A stretch of 64,000 nt of DNA from Aquila chrysaetos chrysaetos. Lineage: Eukaryota > Chordata > Aves > Accipitriformes > Accipitridae. Below the pieces are notes generated by a model, which saw only the letters and a list, made by a program, of their open reading frames with translations, was not told the origin of the DNA and made no database searches. This document shows positions 1 through 10,960 of the stretch, one piece after another (the first letter of the stretch is position 1; each line of letters begins with the position of its first letter). A program made the translations under genes and the position numbers. The stretch covers positions 74,500,742 through 74,564,741 of the forward strand of contig NC_044007.1 in NCBI RefSeq assembly GCF_900496995.4. The letters run 5' to 3'.

Positions 1-684
1 CTCGTTAACAAAGAAGGAAATAATCCCTTATTTTATTACAGATTTTAAATAGCCAAAACATTTACAAAAACAAAGCTCCAAAGTCACCTGTAAGTTTATA
101 GAGTGCTGAGTGTTGGCTTACAAAAACAGTGCATTCACCTGAGCTGAAACTCTTCTAAATTAGTTCTCCTTGTTATCTTTATGTTGTCCATTTCTAGTCA
201 ATGGCAAATAAAAGGACTTTTAAAAGTTTTTCTTCTTTTTTCACAGCGTACGTTGACAAGCTCTAACAAAAAGTTTCTGTGCTTGAGAGAGGGTCTTTGT
301 TTCTTTTTCCAGCTATTGGAAAAATGTTATCTCTCCTTTCGTATTTTGCCTTGTCCTCAACTCAGAATACCTACATTAGTTACGGGTGAAAAAAAAGATG
401 ACAAACCAGTTAACTTTGTGGTGCTGTGGGCACATTTGGTATCTTAGCTCTCTATTTTAATGTATTTTAAAGCCTTCTTAAACCAGAGTTTTCAAGGTGA
501 GCTCTGGTAATTTGATCAGCCATGAGGAGGACTTGGCCTGGCCGGAAAAACAGGCATAGAGTCACTTAAAAACATTTAGCAAAATTGCTAAGAAAAACAC
601 CTGCAGCTGAACATATGTTCAGCTTCTAAATGCCTTTAAGTAATAAAGCAATATGAAGAATAAACAAGAGAGCCTGAGTATATG
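1..684. other. Unique non-coding DNA
   Basis: AT-rich sequence before the first LTR. The 88-codon open frame at 181-447 on + has no recognisable domain and runs through T-rich sequence, so I read it as chance. I see no repeat, RNA gene or promoter. The last five bases (680-684, ATATG) are the left target-site copy of the LTR that follows. Confidence 0.6.
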
Positions 685-1256
685 TGTCCTGGTTTTGGCT
701 GGTTTCTTTCTAGTAGCTGGTATAGTGTTATGTTTTGAGTTCAGTATGAGAAGAATGTTGATAACACACTGATGTTTTCAGTTGTTGCTAAGCAGTGTTT
801 GTACCAAGTCAAGGATTTTTCAGCTTCTGATGTCCAGCCAGCAGGAAGGCTGGAGGGGCACAAGGAGTTGGGAGGGGACACAGTCAGGACAGCTGACCCA
901 AATTGGCCAAAGGGATATTCCATACCATGTGATGTCACGTCCCATATATAAACTGGGGAGAGTTGGCCAGGAGGGGCAGCTCACTGCTCGGGCATCAGTC
1001 GGTGAGTGGTGAGCAATTGCATTGTGCTTCACTTGTTTTGTATATTCCAATTCTTTTATTATTATTATTATTGTCATTTCATTATTGTCATTATTATCAA
1101 TATTAGTTTCTTCCTTTCTGTTCTACTAAGCTGTTCTTATCTCAACCCACGAGTTTTACTTTTTTTCCCCGATTCTCTCCCCCATCCCACTGGGTGGTGG
1201 GGAGTGAGTGAGTGGCTGTGTGGTGCTTAGTTGCTGGCTGGGGTTGAACCACGACA
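685..1256 (+). mobile_element. Avian ERVL-like solo LTR (copy 1)
   Basis: The element begins TGTCCTGG and ends CCACGACA, the TG...CA termini of a retroviral LTR. It is flanked by a perfect 5-bp duplication, ATATG at 680-684 and 1257-1261, which fixes both borders and shows a true integration. A TATA box at 944-951 lies downstream of a CRE-like GATGTCACGT (931-940), followed by a (TTA)n/(ATT)n stretch near 1056-1075 and a C-rich 3' part. No internal gag/pol sequence adjoins either side, so it is a solo LTR, presumably left by LTR-LTR recombination. It closely matches the LTR at 30536-31132 but lacks short blocks present there, one near the 5' end and one near 989. Open frames inside it are by-products. 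The family name comes from recognition of the sequence, not alignment. Confidence 0.88.
944..951 (+). promoter_or_regulatory. TATA box of LTR copy 1
   Basis: ATATATAA lies in the middle of the LTR, where U3 promoters carry their TATA box. The CRE-like GATGTCACGT just upstream strengthens the reading. Whether the solo LTR still drives transcription cannot be told from sequence. Confidence 0.5.
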
Positions 1257-2496
1257 ATATGTTCCAGAGCCACATCTCAACTGTATTCACCAGTGCACTT
1301 AGTTTGCTAGAGCATATTCTGCAAGCAGTAAGTAGCTAGTTAAGAAATCTTCAAACGCAGAAATATCATTAAACTAAACTGCAAACGTGATTACATAATG
1401 TGGCCTGCTTGACTCTTAAGTTATTCCAGTTTTACATCGGTTTCAAGTGTGAACTAATGCAAATTTCTAAGTCTCCTAAATCTTAGTGCTAATCCAACAA
1501 ACACAGTTTATATAAACTTCTCAAGTTGCAGGCTGGACTTGCTGGCTTTAGGCACATGAAGTGCTGAAGTTAAGGATCATCTGCACTGGTAATAGGAGCA
1601 GAAGTTTAGACCCACCTAGTAGCAGGAACAGGCAGCCAGGTTAGGTCTGGTGCCTGCTTGGTGCCTACCTACAGGTAGCTAGAGTCTATGTGAAGAACTG
1701 GAAGCCCCTCCTGCTAATCTTCTGCTACAACAGTGTCATAGTGCAGTGCCTGTGCATTGTTTCCTTGGTCTCTATTTAAAGAACTGTAATTTACTGGAAA
1801 ATATATTCCTGAATATTACTGTAATAACCCTCTTGGGTCTCTTATATCACTGGCCGCAATCGAAAGGGCAGATCTTCAGCTACTGTAAATCACGCTACCG
1901 CCATTGATTTCAGTAGAGCTGTATTGATTTACTGCTGCAGAGGATCTGGTCTGAAATATTTCTGTGGTATTGTGTGCATTTAGAGTTAGAAGATTTATGG
2001 GTTGTATAATAAAGCTAAGAAGCCTCAGCATAACCATTCTCAATGGCCAATGTATTTTTGTCTTAGAGAGTATATAAACAATTAACTTTACCAGCCCTAG
2101 TGGTGTAAAGTGGGAAAATGAGTATCTGGGATAGTGCATTGATACTAGCTGCCATTAAACTTCTTAATCAATGCTAATAGGAAAATATTTCTTCATTTAT
2201 GTGTATTATACTGACATAGTCAGGATATAAGGTCATACTGCAACTGTCTGGGTCTCAGAATTGGAAGGAAAAAGACACACTTCAGTGACATGCCTTCTAA
2301 TCAGTTGTATAGTGTATAGCTTTTTACACTTCAGAGTAAATGCTTTTAATGATAATTAGCAAAGTTATTTCTGAAAAAAAAAAATATGCCGGATGCAGTG
2401 AGAGGAATGAAACTTTAAGTGTTGATAACTGGTTCACTAACAATTTTCAAAGGTCATTTCAAGTGCCATAATGAATTCTGCTTAAAAGCTAGTTTG
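1257..2496. other. Unique non-coding DNA
   Basis: No recognisable gene or repeat. The 87-codon frame on - (1876-2139) has no domain that I recognise. The stretch ends at the pyrimidine tract that precedes the exon-like segment at 2524. Confidence 0.5.
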
Positions 2497-2523
2497 AGTG
2501 TATCCTTTTCTCTTTCTCTGCAG

Positions 2524-2643
2524 ATGGAAAGAATGATAGTCATTGTTGCATGGAACAGCAGTGCACCAGACTCTTTTATCAGTACTTTAAAACAACTGGA
2601 GTGCAGATGAGAAGGTGTTAGTCACAACTGCCTAAAACCACAG
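2524..2643 (+). other. Exon-like segment with strong splice sites
   Basis: A strong acceptor (CCTTTTCTCTTTCTCTGCAG, ending 2523) and a near-consensus donor (CAG then GTAGGT, from 2644) bound a 120-nt segment. Two frames stop early or mid-segment. The third, starting at 2526, reads 31 residues before TAG. Its peptide is Cys-rich and basic-aromatic, containing HCCMEQQC and RLFYQYFK. If coding, this would be the C-terminal exon of a protein whose earlier exons are outside the readable evidence; if not, it could be a lncRNA exon. I do not recognise the peptide. Splice-like pairs of this quality do arise by chance in 64 kb, so this is only a candidate. Confidence 0.27.
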
Positions 2644-2734
2644 GTAGGTATCTTGTGAAAGTGACTTAATTTTAAATACATCAGATAGTTGTGATTTCCA
2701 TTGACTTTGCTTGGATAAGATCTGGGTAACTTTT

Positions 2735-2753
2735 GTATGTATGTATGTATGTA
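2735..2753. repeat. (GTAT)n microsatellite
   Basis: Between four and five tandem copies of a GTAT tetranucleotide. Such repeats are commonly length-polymorphic. Confidence 0.85.
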
Positions 2754-4452
2754 GGGTGGTGAGACAAGAAAAGCTTAGCCTGTGTAAAACCTTACCTGCA
2801 GAACAGGTGGTACCACCCCACACCCTGTCCTTCCCTTGCTGATCCTGACCAAATAGTATTCTTGCCTTTCCCCTTTTTTTATGGCTCCTTTAGGCTTCTG
2901 GAGTAGTTAATACGCATGCCAGTTCAGCTCACTAAGCTGACAGAAAAGTCAGTGGGTGGGAGGAGGAAACCGAATTCTTTTGGCTTAGTTGAATTGTCAG
3001 AAGAATGGCACAAGTAGTTAAACTGTGTGGGAAAAGATGACAAAGGTGGGAAGAGAGACAAGGCCCACCTTCTTTAGCAGAAATTAGCTGCCAAGTAAGC
3101 TCAGTTGTTTTATCTTAATCTGGCATCCTTATGCAGTATATCCCAAACATCCTAGACTGAAGACTGAAAGAGCACTATTGTTTTGTGTCTCTGAATAAGT
3201 ATGCACACCTTCAAATATTTAACAATGCTCCTGTTGGCTTTGAATGTATTAGTAGTTGCAGAAATATATTTAAAATAATTAGCACTAGAAAAAAAGATTT
3301 TCAGAACTGGAATTCCTGTTTTTCCACATGCTGTGTTTCATAGGAGCATGGGAAACATCTGTAGGTAAGCATATGATATTGTCATGGGCAATGATGGTCC
3401 TTGCCAGCTTTTGTAATACAGGTATCCAAACAGCATGAATTCGCTTTTTTCCTTATGTTCCTAGAAATTTGGAACTCAAATAGTTCATTTTAACTTCAGC
3501 ATTGCTAGCTTAAAAGTGAACAAGTCTTATGTTTTATCACCTGAAATGATCTCTGCTGATCCCACTTGCTCATTAGAATTCAACTACCTTTCTCCTGAAA
3601 TTTAACTACCCTAGATTGTCCTACTGTACAAAAGCATGTCATCAAAGATAGCTACCTGTTGGAGGAAGGACAAAGAAGAAAATGCAAAATTAATCTGAAT
3701 GTAAGGAGGAAAAGCAGAAATTTGCAAGGAGGTCATAAGCTAATCCTTGACAAAATATGAAAGAAAATTACAATACGTGTTCTCAGAGCATTATACCTCT
3801 GAACAGATGAACTATCTAAAAGGCTGAGAAAAGTCAGATAATCTTGCCCTCAAGCTAGAAAAAGTAACTGGAACTTCCAAGATGCTCAGACTATTGCCTG
3901 TATTGTCATGTAGTATATTGTCATTTTGAGTGCATTATGGGTGAGAATTCAGATGCAGCAGTTTGTTGGGGTTTTTTATTTAGTAGAACAATAGATGTCT
4001 AGTTGCTAAAAAGTTGAATAATAATGTTCTTATGAAATGTAAATAGCAATGACTGCTTTTCTGGATGATGTTTATGTAAAAATGCTATAATGACTGATGT
4101 CTTAATTTAAAGATCTTATGATTTGGGTAAAGAGCGTGATATCTTGTGTCCTGTGAATGGAATTTTAGTTGCAAATGTGCCATCGCAATGTGTGATAAGC
4201 AATGTGAGGGCAATGAATGAGTTATGGATGATCACAAAGGTGCAAAGCAGTACAGTGGAATAATGATTTAGAACAGAACAAAACTGGATTTTCTAATTTA
4301 TGAGATATTCTGCAATTTCATATATAGTTTATAGTTCTAAAATAGAACAAAAGAAAAAAACAGTAAAAAAGTCTGAATTGCTTTGGGTTAATAGGAACAA
4401 CTCTGGTAAGACTAAAATACCTCATTCTCATGTGGCCCTTAGTATTTCTGTC

Positions 4453-4530
4453 TTTATATTTATATGCATATAAATATATGTTTATGTGTGTGTGTATATA
4501 TGCATGTATGTATATTTAAAAATGCATATT
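4453..4530. repeat. AT/TG-rich low-complexity tract
   Basis: Alternating purine-pyrimidine sequence with TATA, TGTGTG and TGTATG units, typical of a decayed dinucleotide repeat. Confidence 0.7.
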
Positions 4531-5009
4531 TTCTTTAAAAGTCTCCCAGCTTCAAAAATTGAAATGCTTCTTTCTGGAAGGTAGCTCATTTGAATGAAGT
4601 ATGTCAATTGAATTGAAAAACAATTTGGAAAATCGGTTCATAATTCAGTTTTGTTCCAAAATATGTTAGTAAAAAATAGAACTCTGACTGTTTTGAATAA
4701 TGGTAAATTGAAGAAAAGAAATGTGCTCATCATGGGAGCAGGCTTTCCCTTATTTTTCCCGTTTGCTGGCCTCCTAAATGCCTTCGTATGTCTGGTGACA
4801 CAACCTGTTAAAAAGATGATAACATGCAGAAATTTGCAAGATAGCACATGACACTTAAAAACTGTATTGCTCTCGTCACCTGAGTTACAGATTCATCTGA
4901 GGCAAAGTAAATACCATCAGTTTTGTTTTTCAGTGGTTCTTTCATACTGTACTTTTGGGCCAATATCGCTCCATGGAAGAGGCCACCCATCCGACTCCAT
5001 GGATCCACA

Positions 5010-5045
5010 AAGTATGCAAGACCTGTTGGCAAGTATGCAAGACCT
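5010..5045. repeat. Short direct duplication, period 21
   Basis: AAGTATGCAAGACCT occurs at 5010-5024 and again at 5031-5045. The 21-bp period keeps any frame, which is why a frame starting at 4955 repeats a VCKT motif. It is most simply a local slippage duplication. Confidence 0.8.
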
Positions 5046-6097
5046 CGTTTTTTTACTGCAGCCTGGGTTTGGACACGCTCCCATCACTTCGTTGTTTGCT
5101 ACTGCAGGAACATGGAAGTGAAGGAATCTGTACACAACCCCCTCTGCCCTAAACTATTTTTCTTTGAGAGCTCCGTTTGCCCATGGCACTGCAATTTTGC
5201 TGTGAGAGAGAGCTGAGCCAGCTGGTTTTTGTGTCTACATCATTCTTTGTGAAGAGTGTGCATGAAGTTTAGCAAGGTGTTAGATCTTTTCCCCCAAGGA
5301 AAAAATGAAAAAATATATGACTTTGCATAAATATCATGCAGTGTTGTTGTTTTTGTCTTATCTTTAAACAAATAAATAACTTCCAGAACTATGAAATGCA
5401 TTTGCATTTCTTTAGTCAGTGCTGAAGCAGGACAAAAAAGATTTTTACACTGAACATGAATGTAATCCATTGTGTAAATATTGGCTGTCTGCCATGTAGT
5501 TATATCTTTTACCAGCACCTTGCATGGTGAGTCAAGACTGCTAATGTGTGCTGGTCCTAATCCTACGCTGCTGGAGACGACAGTTCTTAACTGAGGCCTA
5601 AAGGAAGTTGAAGAAACATTTGGAAAATTTCACCTTGAAGCTACCATTAATATTGTCCTCCTCCTTGTTTTTCCATTATAATATTAGCCTGAAATCACAC
5701 TGGGCTTTTCTCTTTACTTCTAAATTCTGTTTTCCAACACAGTGATTCCCAAACTTTGGTCTTTGTGATTTGTACTGCCATGGAAAGTGGTCTAGCTGGC
5801 TCATGAAGCTTAAAAGAAAAGTCTGCAAACTGTCAGCCTCAGTGCCTGCGTTGATCTTGCAAGCAAGTTGAGTGTTTGAATATCATTCTGTGATTGGAAA
5901 ATCTGGGAGCCGCTACATTAAAAGGTAGGAATAAAAAAATGCATAGAGCAACAGGTTAAAAATTTCAGTACATCAAGCAACTCTTTCATTCCTTACCCAG
6001 AAACAACAACTGTGCAAGAACCTCTCAGGTGCCTGTAATAATGCTCCTGATGGCACTGCTGAATATCTTAAGAAGAAAAATTGTTGATGTCTTTTTT

Positions 6098-6130
6098 GGG
6101 GGGAGGGAAGTGGGGAGGAGAGGGAGAGGG
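6098..6130 (+). other. G-quadruplex-type G-run cluster
   Basis: Runs of 6, 3, 4, 3 and 3 guanines are separated by short loops, within a purine-only stretch. This meets the usual four-run quadruplex rule. It lies in unique DNA with no gene signal nearby, so its role is unknown. Confidence 0.6.
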
Positions 6131-7647
6131 CAGAACTGCTGTATAACCTAACAGCAATTTTTCTATCTCAAAATAATTTTTTCCTTCTTTGGTTCTGCAG
6201 CTGAGAGCTGGCATTTTATCATTTCAGCATGTCATATTGTTACATTGCGCAATGATGTTATGCATCGAAATGTCAGTTTCACCTAAAAATTGAAAGTTAT
6301 GCCACACACCCATTTTCAGCTAATAAGATGGCTGTTAGTTCATGTAGCAGATTTTCAAGGCAATATGAAGAGATGAGCTTGTCTGAGCACTGTTATATAT
6401 TATTCACAGATCTCAAAATACACCTAGTTTGCCTTCATAAGTTTTGAATTCAACACTTCCTAGATTAAAATTTTTTTAAGTTATTTTTTTAATGAAAAAA
6501 AATAATATGTGTTTGTTTTCTTAATCTACTAAAAATATTTTGTCTTTGTTCAGAATAAATGAGAGTGCTTTCTCCATGGTTGAATTATTCTATATTCCAT
6601 AGCCTAGTAAACAAGAATATGCATTGCTCCTTAATATTTATTTCCTGGAGTTGCGTAATAAATGTAGAAGGTGACATGGTGTGATTATGTCTCATCCAAT
6701 TCTGTGTATGCTGGAAACGAGATTTGAACATGGAAAATCCTTTCCCTGGCAGCCTCCTTCATCCTTTTTACTTTCCTTAGGGCTAGGCTGCGTGAGGGCC
6801 CATCAGGAACTGGGGCAGCCCCAACAATTTATCACTCAAATGTTCAGAGTCAAGAATGAAATAAATCTATGGCAGATTTGCTAAAAGAGAGAGCATGTAA
6901 AGCATGAAAGTTTCAGCTGTACTTCTTCATGCTCTTAACAGTTTCTAAGCTCATCCGAAGAAGAGCATGACTAATAAAGCTGCATCATTCCTTATAGTTT
7001 TTATCAGACTCAGCACTAAGAATGTGTCAATTTTGTGGATCCAGTTTGGTTTAGGCTTTGGAATAAACTGTAAGATTATTTCATGCCTATGAAAATTACT
7101 GTGTAACTTTCTTGTAAAAATTCTTTGGTGGTATGGGTTATGAGTACTGGAATAAGTAAACCAGTCCCAGAATCTCAGAAAATCTGTCTTTCAGTGCTGC
7201 AATACAGAGGGAGAGGGAATGGAGATTGTAACACAGCTCAAGCCATGGATAAAAAGCTATAGATCCTCCCCTCTGCAGGCTGATTGAAGCTTGCATTTTC
7301 TCTTGGCCTTTGTGAGTAACTGCTTTCACTGTCTGTCTTTTCCCTAAGTGATGTCCTCTTTTGTTGCAGAGGGAATTAATTAATTTTCTTAAGATAGTAG
7401 TAGTGAATTGAAATAGGATGATTTGGTGTATCTGAGTTCTTTTAGCAATGGGCAGTGTCTTGGGTTTTGCTTTTTTTCAGTGAAAATTGTTTTGGTTTCT
7501 TCCACAAACTTTCACCACTGCTTTTTGGGGGTTGTAGCAGCAGCAGTGAGTTCAGTGAGAAAGAACATCAGACCTACTGATTGCTCAGGGGTTTTTCTTA
7601 GACAGTGTTTTAGAATGCTGTGTTGCAGAAACCTAAAACTTCTGTTC

Positions 7648-7737
7648 CGTTCTATTCTGGTCTATTCTATTCTATTCTGGTCTGGTCTATTCTATTCAAT
7701 TCTGTTTTGGTCTGGTCTGGTCTATTCTATTCTATTT
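7648..7737. repeat. Pentanucleotide minisatellite (TTCTA/TGGTC variants)
   Basis: About 90 bp of 5-bp units alternating between ATTCT-type and GGTCT-type variants, in higher-order blocks. Because 5 and 3 share no factor, the same array reads open in more than one frame. It creates a repetitive Leu/Phe/Trp/Ser peptide inside the 119-codon frame at 7423-7782 and inside 7620-7862. Those frames are products of the repeat, not evidence for a gene. Confidence 0.9.
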
Positions 7738-8092
7738 ACTTTTTTTTTCCCCTGGAAGGAGTCATGCATGATGCAAGGTTAAATACACACACTACCAGTC
7801 TCTTCAGTATGGTAGAGCACAACCCAGGCAGATCAGTCAGTAGAACTGGCACCTTACAGTGAGGTTCTTTTCAAATCGTATACATAATGCATATGTACAT
7901 TTTGACTGAGGCCACTGAAAACTGTTTGTATGCATTTGATACAAGATCCTGAAGATTAGATCTGGAAAAAGATTTTCTACACAAATGTCAGAACCCCTTT
8001 TATATTGCATTGCTGCTTCATGCAGGTTTAGTCTGAGATTTTTGGATGGGTAACTGCTTTAATTTTATTTTTTTGAAATTAATTTTTTTTCA

Positions 8093-8602
8093 TTGAAGCA
8101 GGAGAGCACACTTACAGGTTATTCAGTATTGTTTATCCGTTGTTTTGCACGTTGTATCCCTGTACAGCGATGTAGAATATGGACCTTCATAAGTGATTTT
8201 CTTACACTTGTATTTCAACTTACTGTTTTCTATCCAAAGAAGGCCTTACTGGACTTTGCACAGACTAGGATACTACTGAAAACGGACAAAGCACCACAGG
8301 CTGTTTCTGTGCTGCTTAGTCTTCAGAGCTGTTGGGGGAGGGGGGGAAATGGAATTGCTGTTTTACAGACGATCCTGGGTTGTGGAGGCTTTGGTTTGTT
8401 TGATGTTGGAATGAAATGTCAGCAGTCTGGAACCTCTGGCCAAGGTGAACAGTCCGTTTTGGCCCATCTGTCTGCTGGAGATCCCGAACACCAGATGGGT
8501 GCCTGGGCATCTGGGAAGCTGGAGAGCAACATCAAGTCGCTCTACCAGCTGGCCGGGCAGCCAGAAAACCAGCAGCAAATCAAGCAGCCAGCAAAAGGAT
8601 AA
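8093..8602 (+). other. 169-codon open frame, unrecognised
   Basis: The frame opens in AT-rich DNA and runs into a GC-richer block (about 8330-8740). There the peptide becomes Gln/Ser/Gly-rich and the DNA repeats CTGGCC several times (near 8436, 8549, 8609 and 8681). Two minus-strand frames and another plus frame overlap it, so the openness reflects composition as much as coding. No signal peptide, membrane segment or known domain stands out. The GC-rich block could be an old decayed repeat or a lncRNA piece. I do not call it a gene. Confidence 0.15.
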
Positions 8603-9788
8603 GGCATCTGGCCAGGGCGAGAATGGTGGAGGCTGTCAGGAAACTGGGAGCTGGGCGGGAGCCAGCCGTGCTCTCGGTCAGCTGGCCAGAGTCCCTGCTT
8701 GATGTCTCGCCAGATGATCACTTGTCGTCCCACGAAAAGTCATGAGGCCATCTTTGCAGTTTAGGAAAACCAGGGGCAAAAAGGTCTTTTGGGGGGGTTA
8801 TTTGGTTTATCGCTCTTGAAAGGCTAAATGGGGCATTTTCCAGCTTTTCCTCACTACTACAAAAGTTAGAGATTTGCTAACTTTTTAAAAATGACAATCA
8901 AGAGTGTGATGTAGGCCCAGAGCCACAACTTTGAGGGATCGTCTGCATTCTAAGTCTTGTAGAACTGGGCAACTGTAAATAAATTTCAGATAAGTTAGTT
9001 CATTTTGCAGATACAACTTCAAAATAGCTTGCAAAATACAACCACAGATAGTGGCTTAAAATCACCTATCTTTCCGAGTACTTTCTGCTTGTAAATTCTG
9101 AATGTGGGCTGAATGTAAATTTGAAAACTCTGTCATGAAAACAGAAAATAGAAACTTGATCGAAAATTGATGCAGTATTTTCATATTTCTGTTCTTTCTT
9201 CGGACGATTCTGCTTTCTGGAAATATTTACATAAAATCACTGATTGGGCAATATTTGTAAGTGGAAGCTTTTTTAATTAAACCTAATGGAGAGAGTGAGG
9301 AAAAAAGGTTTATAAGACCTTCTTGAAGTCTAAAATAGAATCGGTAACCTTCAAAGGTAAATACAATTTTAAATCCATTATGCAGCATGATTCCGGATAA
9401 GCATTAATTGACTAGTCAGCAGTCCATATTCAGCTGCTTGAACATTTGTGGAGAACACACTCGAAAAGCTGCAAACTCAGCTGAAGTGAAATCACATACA
9501 CTTCCTATCTGCAGAATGGTTTTGGTAGTACTTGGCAAATTCCGTTTAAGAGTTCTCTTATAATATTAGATTTAAACTCAGCCTCGTGCCTGGAGATTGC
9601 AGCTACAACTCTACCTAGATCATTCTGTATGCATGGGAAAGGTTAGAGTGAGGCAGATGGAGATTTCTTTCAAGTGTAGAACCCAAATCTTAGAGAGCTG
9701 TGGCAAGTCTCATTAATCACTCTGCATCCTACTTCATAACTAATACTTACCGTTTAAGAATAACTGCTTTCCTTTGTCCCTGCTGCAG

Positions 9789-9880
9789 ACTGGAATATAA
9801 AGAGATGTGGTGGTGCACGCTGTGCATGCAAGGACAGTTTCTGTTTTAACCCTCCACCTGTGTCTGCAGGCTCTTTTTAA
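9789..9880 (+). other. Acceptor followed by short Cys-rich frame
   Basis: A pyrimidine-rich tract ending CTGCTGCAG (to 9788) precedes a frame from 9791 that reads 29 residues before TAA at 9878-9880. It contains the cysteine cluster RCGGARCACKDSFC. There is no donor within the frame, so it could only be a terminal exon. The peptide is not recognised and the segment is short, so chance is likely. Confidence 0.12.
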
Positions 9881-10083
9881 CATATGACAACCTGAAGGAC
9901 AAGCAGATGCCAGGCATTGCAGATTGTAGCTTTGCTGCAGTGATAGTATGAGTTTATAGGGTTAAAATTATTGTTGTATTTATCATTCACTTGTGTTCAA
10001 TTTTACTATTATGGTGATGGTAAATTTAATAATGGGTTTACTTGCAGCCTGCTTGTGCTAGTCATTTTGTATATTCTTCACAG

Positions 10084-10138
10084 GAAACCGGAAAAAAAGA
10101 AATCTAATCCTGTTAAAATCTGGAGCCCGGCTATGCAG
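10084..10138 (+). other. Exon-like segment, 55 nt
   Basis: The acceptor (TTTTGTATATTCTTCACAG, to 10083) and donor (ATGCAG then GTCAGT, from 10139) are both good. One frame is open through the whole segment and ends in phase 0 at the donor; its peptide is Lys/Pro-rich (KPEKKKSNPVKIW...). The same frame continues upstream into a hydrophobic stretch (SLLVLVILYIL), part of the 87-codon frame 9971-10234. It could therefore also be one unspliced frame with a membrane-like segment followed by basic residues. No family is recognised. Confidence 0.2.
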
Positions 10139-10945
10139 GTCAGTCATTTGCAGCTCATGAGTCAAAACAAGTCCGCTGCTCCAGCATGGATGCTGATAAT
10201 CTTTGTGTCCATTTTGGTAGATACGCTAGCCTGACCAGAGCCATCCACCAGAATGATTGACGTGAGCAGTTTCTTAGGGCGGCAAAACAGCCCTGCTTGC
10301 TTTGTCCCTGCCAGTGCCTTGGAAAGTCAACTTCTTGCTGCCGAGAAAGGCAGAGAGCTGTGGGAGCAGTAGATATTGTTTGACCAACATGGGGAAACAT
10401 ATCCCCTCCAGTCCTAGTTCTGCATGCAGTACCAGCAGGTAAGAACAGGTTGGGCTTTCCAGGACTCGTATTTTGACTCTTCCTCCTCCTTTTCCCACTG
10501 ACTTCTTATCTTTAGGACGGCTATGTTCTGCTTTGCCTCTTCTGAGAAATCGTGATACGGCTTTGAGTTCAATCATGACAAAACCAGCCAATTGACCTAT
10601 GAATAACTTTTACATAGCTGAGTTATACCGTTGAGTATACGGCTGACTTAGGCTTTGTCCGTATGACTCCATTAAGACAGAAATGACTGCCAAGTATTTT
10701 GACCTGTTAGGTTGCTAATGGTAGTGCTGTAATAGTTGAGAAATTACAAAGTGTGATTTCTTCATCTTATGTATATTTTAGACTAATGTAGTAAGAAATA
10801 GCTTGCACTATTGCAGGTAGGGGGGTAGCCTGAATAAATGTTCTTTTAAGTCTTTGAAAACATCTGACACATCTTTCTAATCAAGAGAAAAATATGTTAA
10901 CTGGACTGGAAGCAGTTTATGGCTTATTTGACTAAAGAATGCAGT

Positions 10946-10960
10946 CATTAATATGCAAAT
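10946..10960 (+). promoter_or_regulatory. SOX-POU-like composite site
   Basis: CATTAATATGCAAAT contains an exact octamer ATGCAAAT (10953-10960) directly after a SOX-like half site. It matches the known SOX2-OCT4 composite at 13 of 15 positions. It sits in unrepetitive AT-rich DNA. A single motif match carries little weight by itself. Confidence 0.25.

Larger units (their letters stand above)
2754..6097. other. Mostly unique non-coding DNA
   Basis: AT-rich sequence with no recognised gene. It holds a low-complexity AT/TG patch at 4453-4530 and, around 4867-5216, a patch where several overlapping frames on both strands happen to lack stops. None of those frames shows a known domain. Confidence 0.5.

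Noticed and set aside
782..1230. Open frames of 74-85 codons on both strands
   Set aside because: They lie mostly or wholly inside LTR copy 1, and similar frames recur in LTR copy 2. They are by-products of LTR sequence.
7423..7862. 119- and 80-codon frames as a membrane protein gene
   Set aside because: The hydrophobic repeats come from the 5-bp minisatellite read in two frames.
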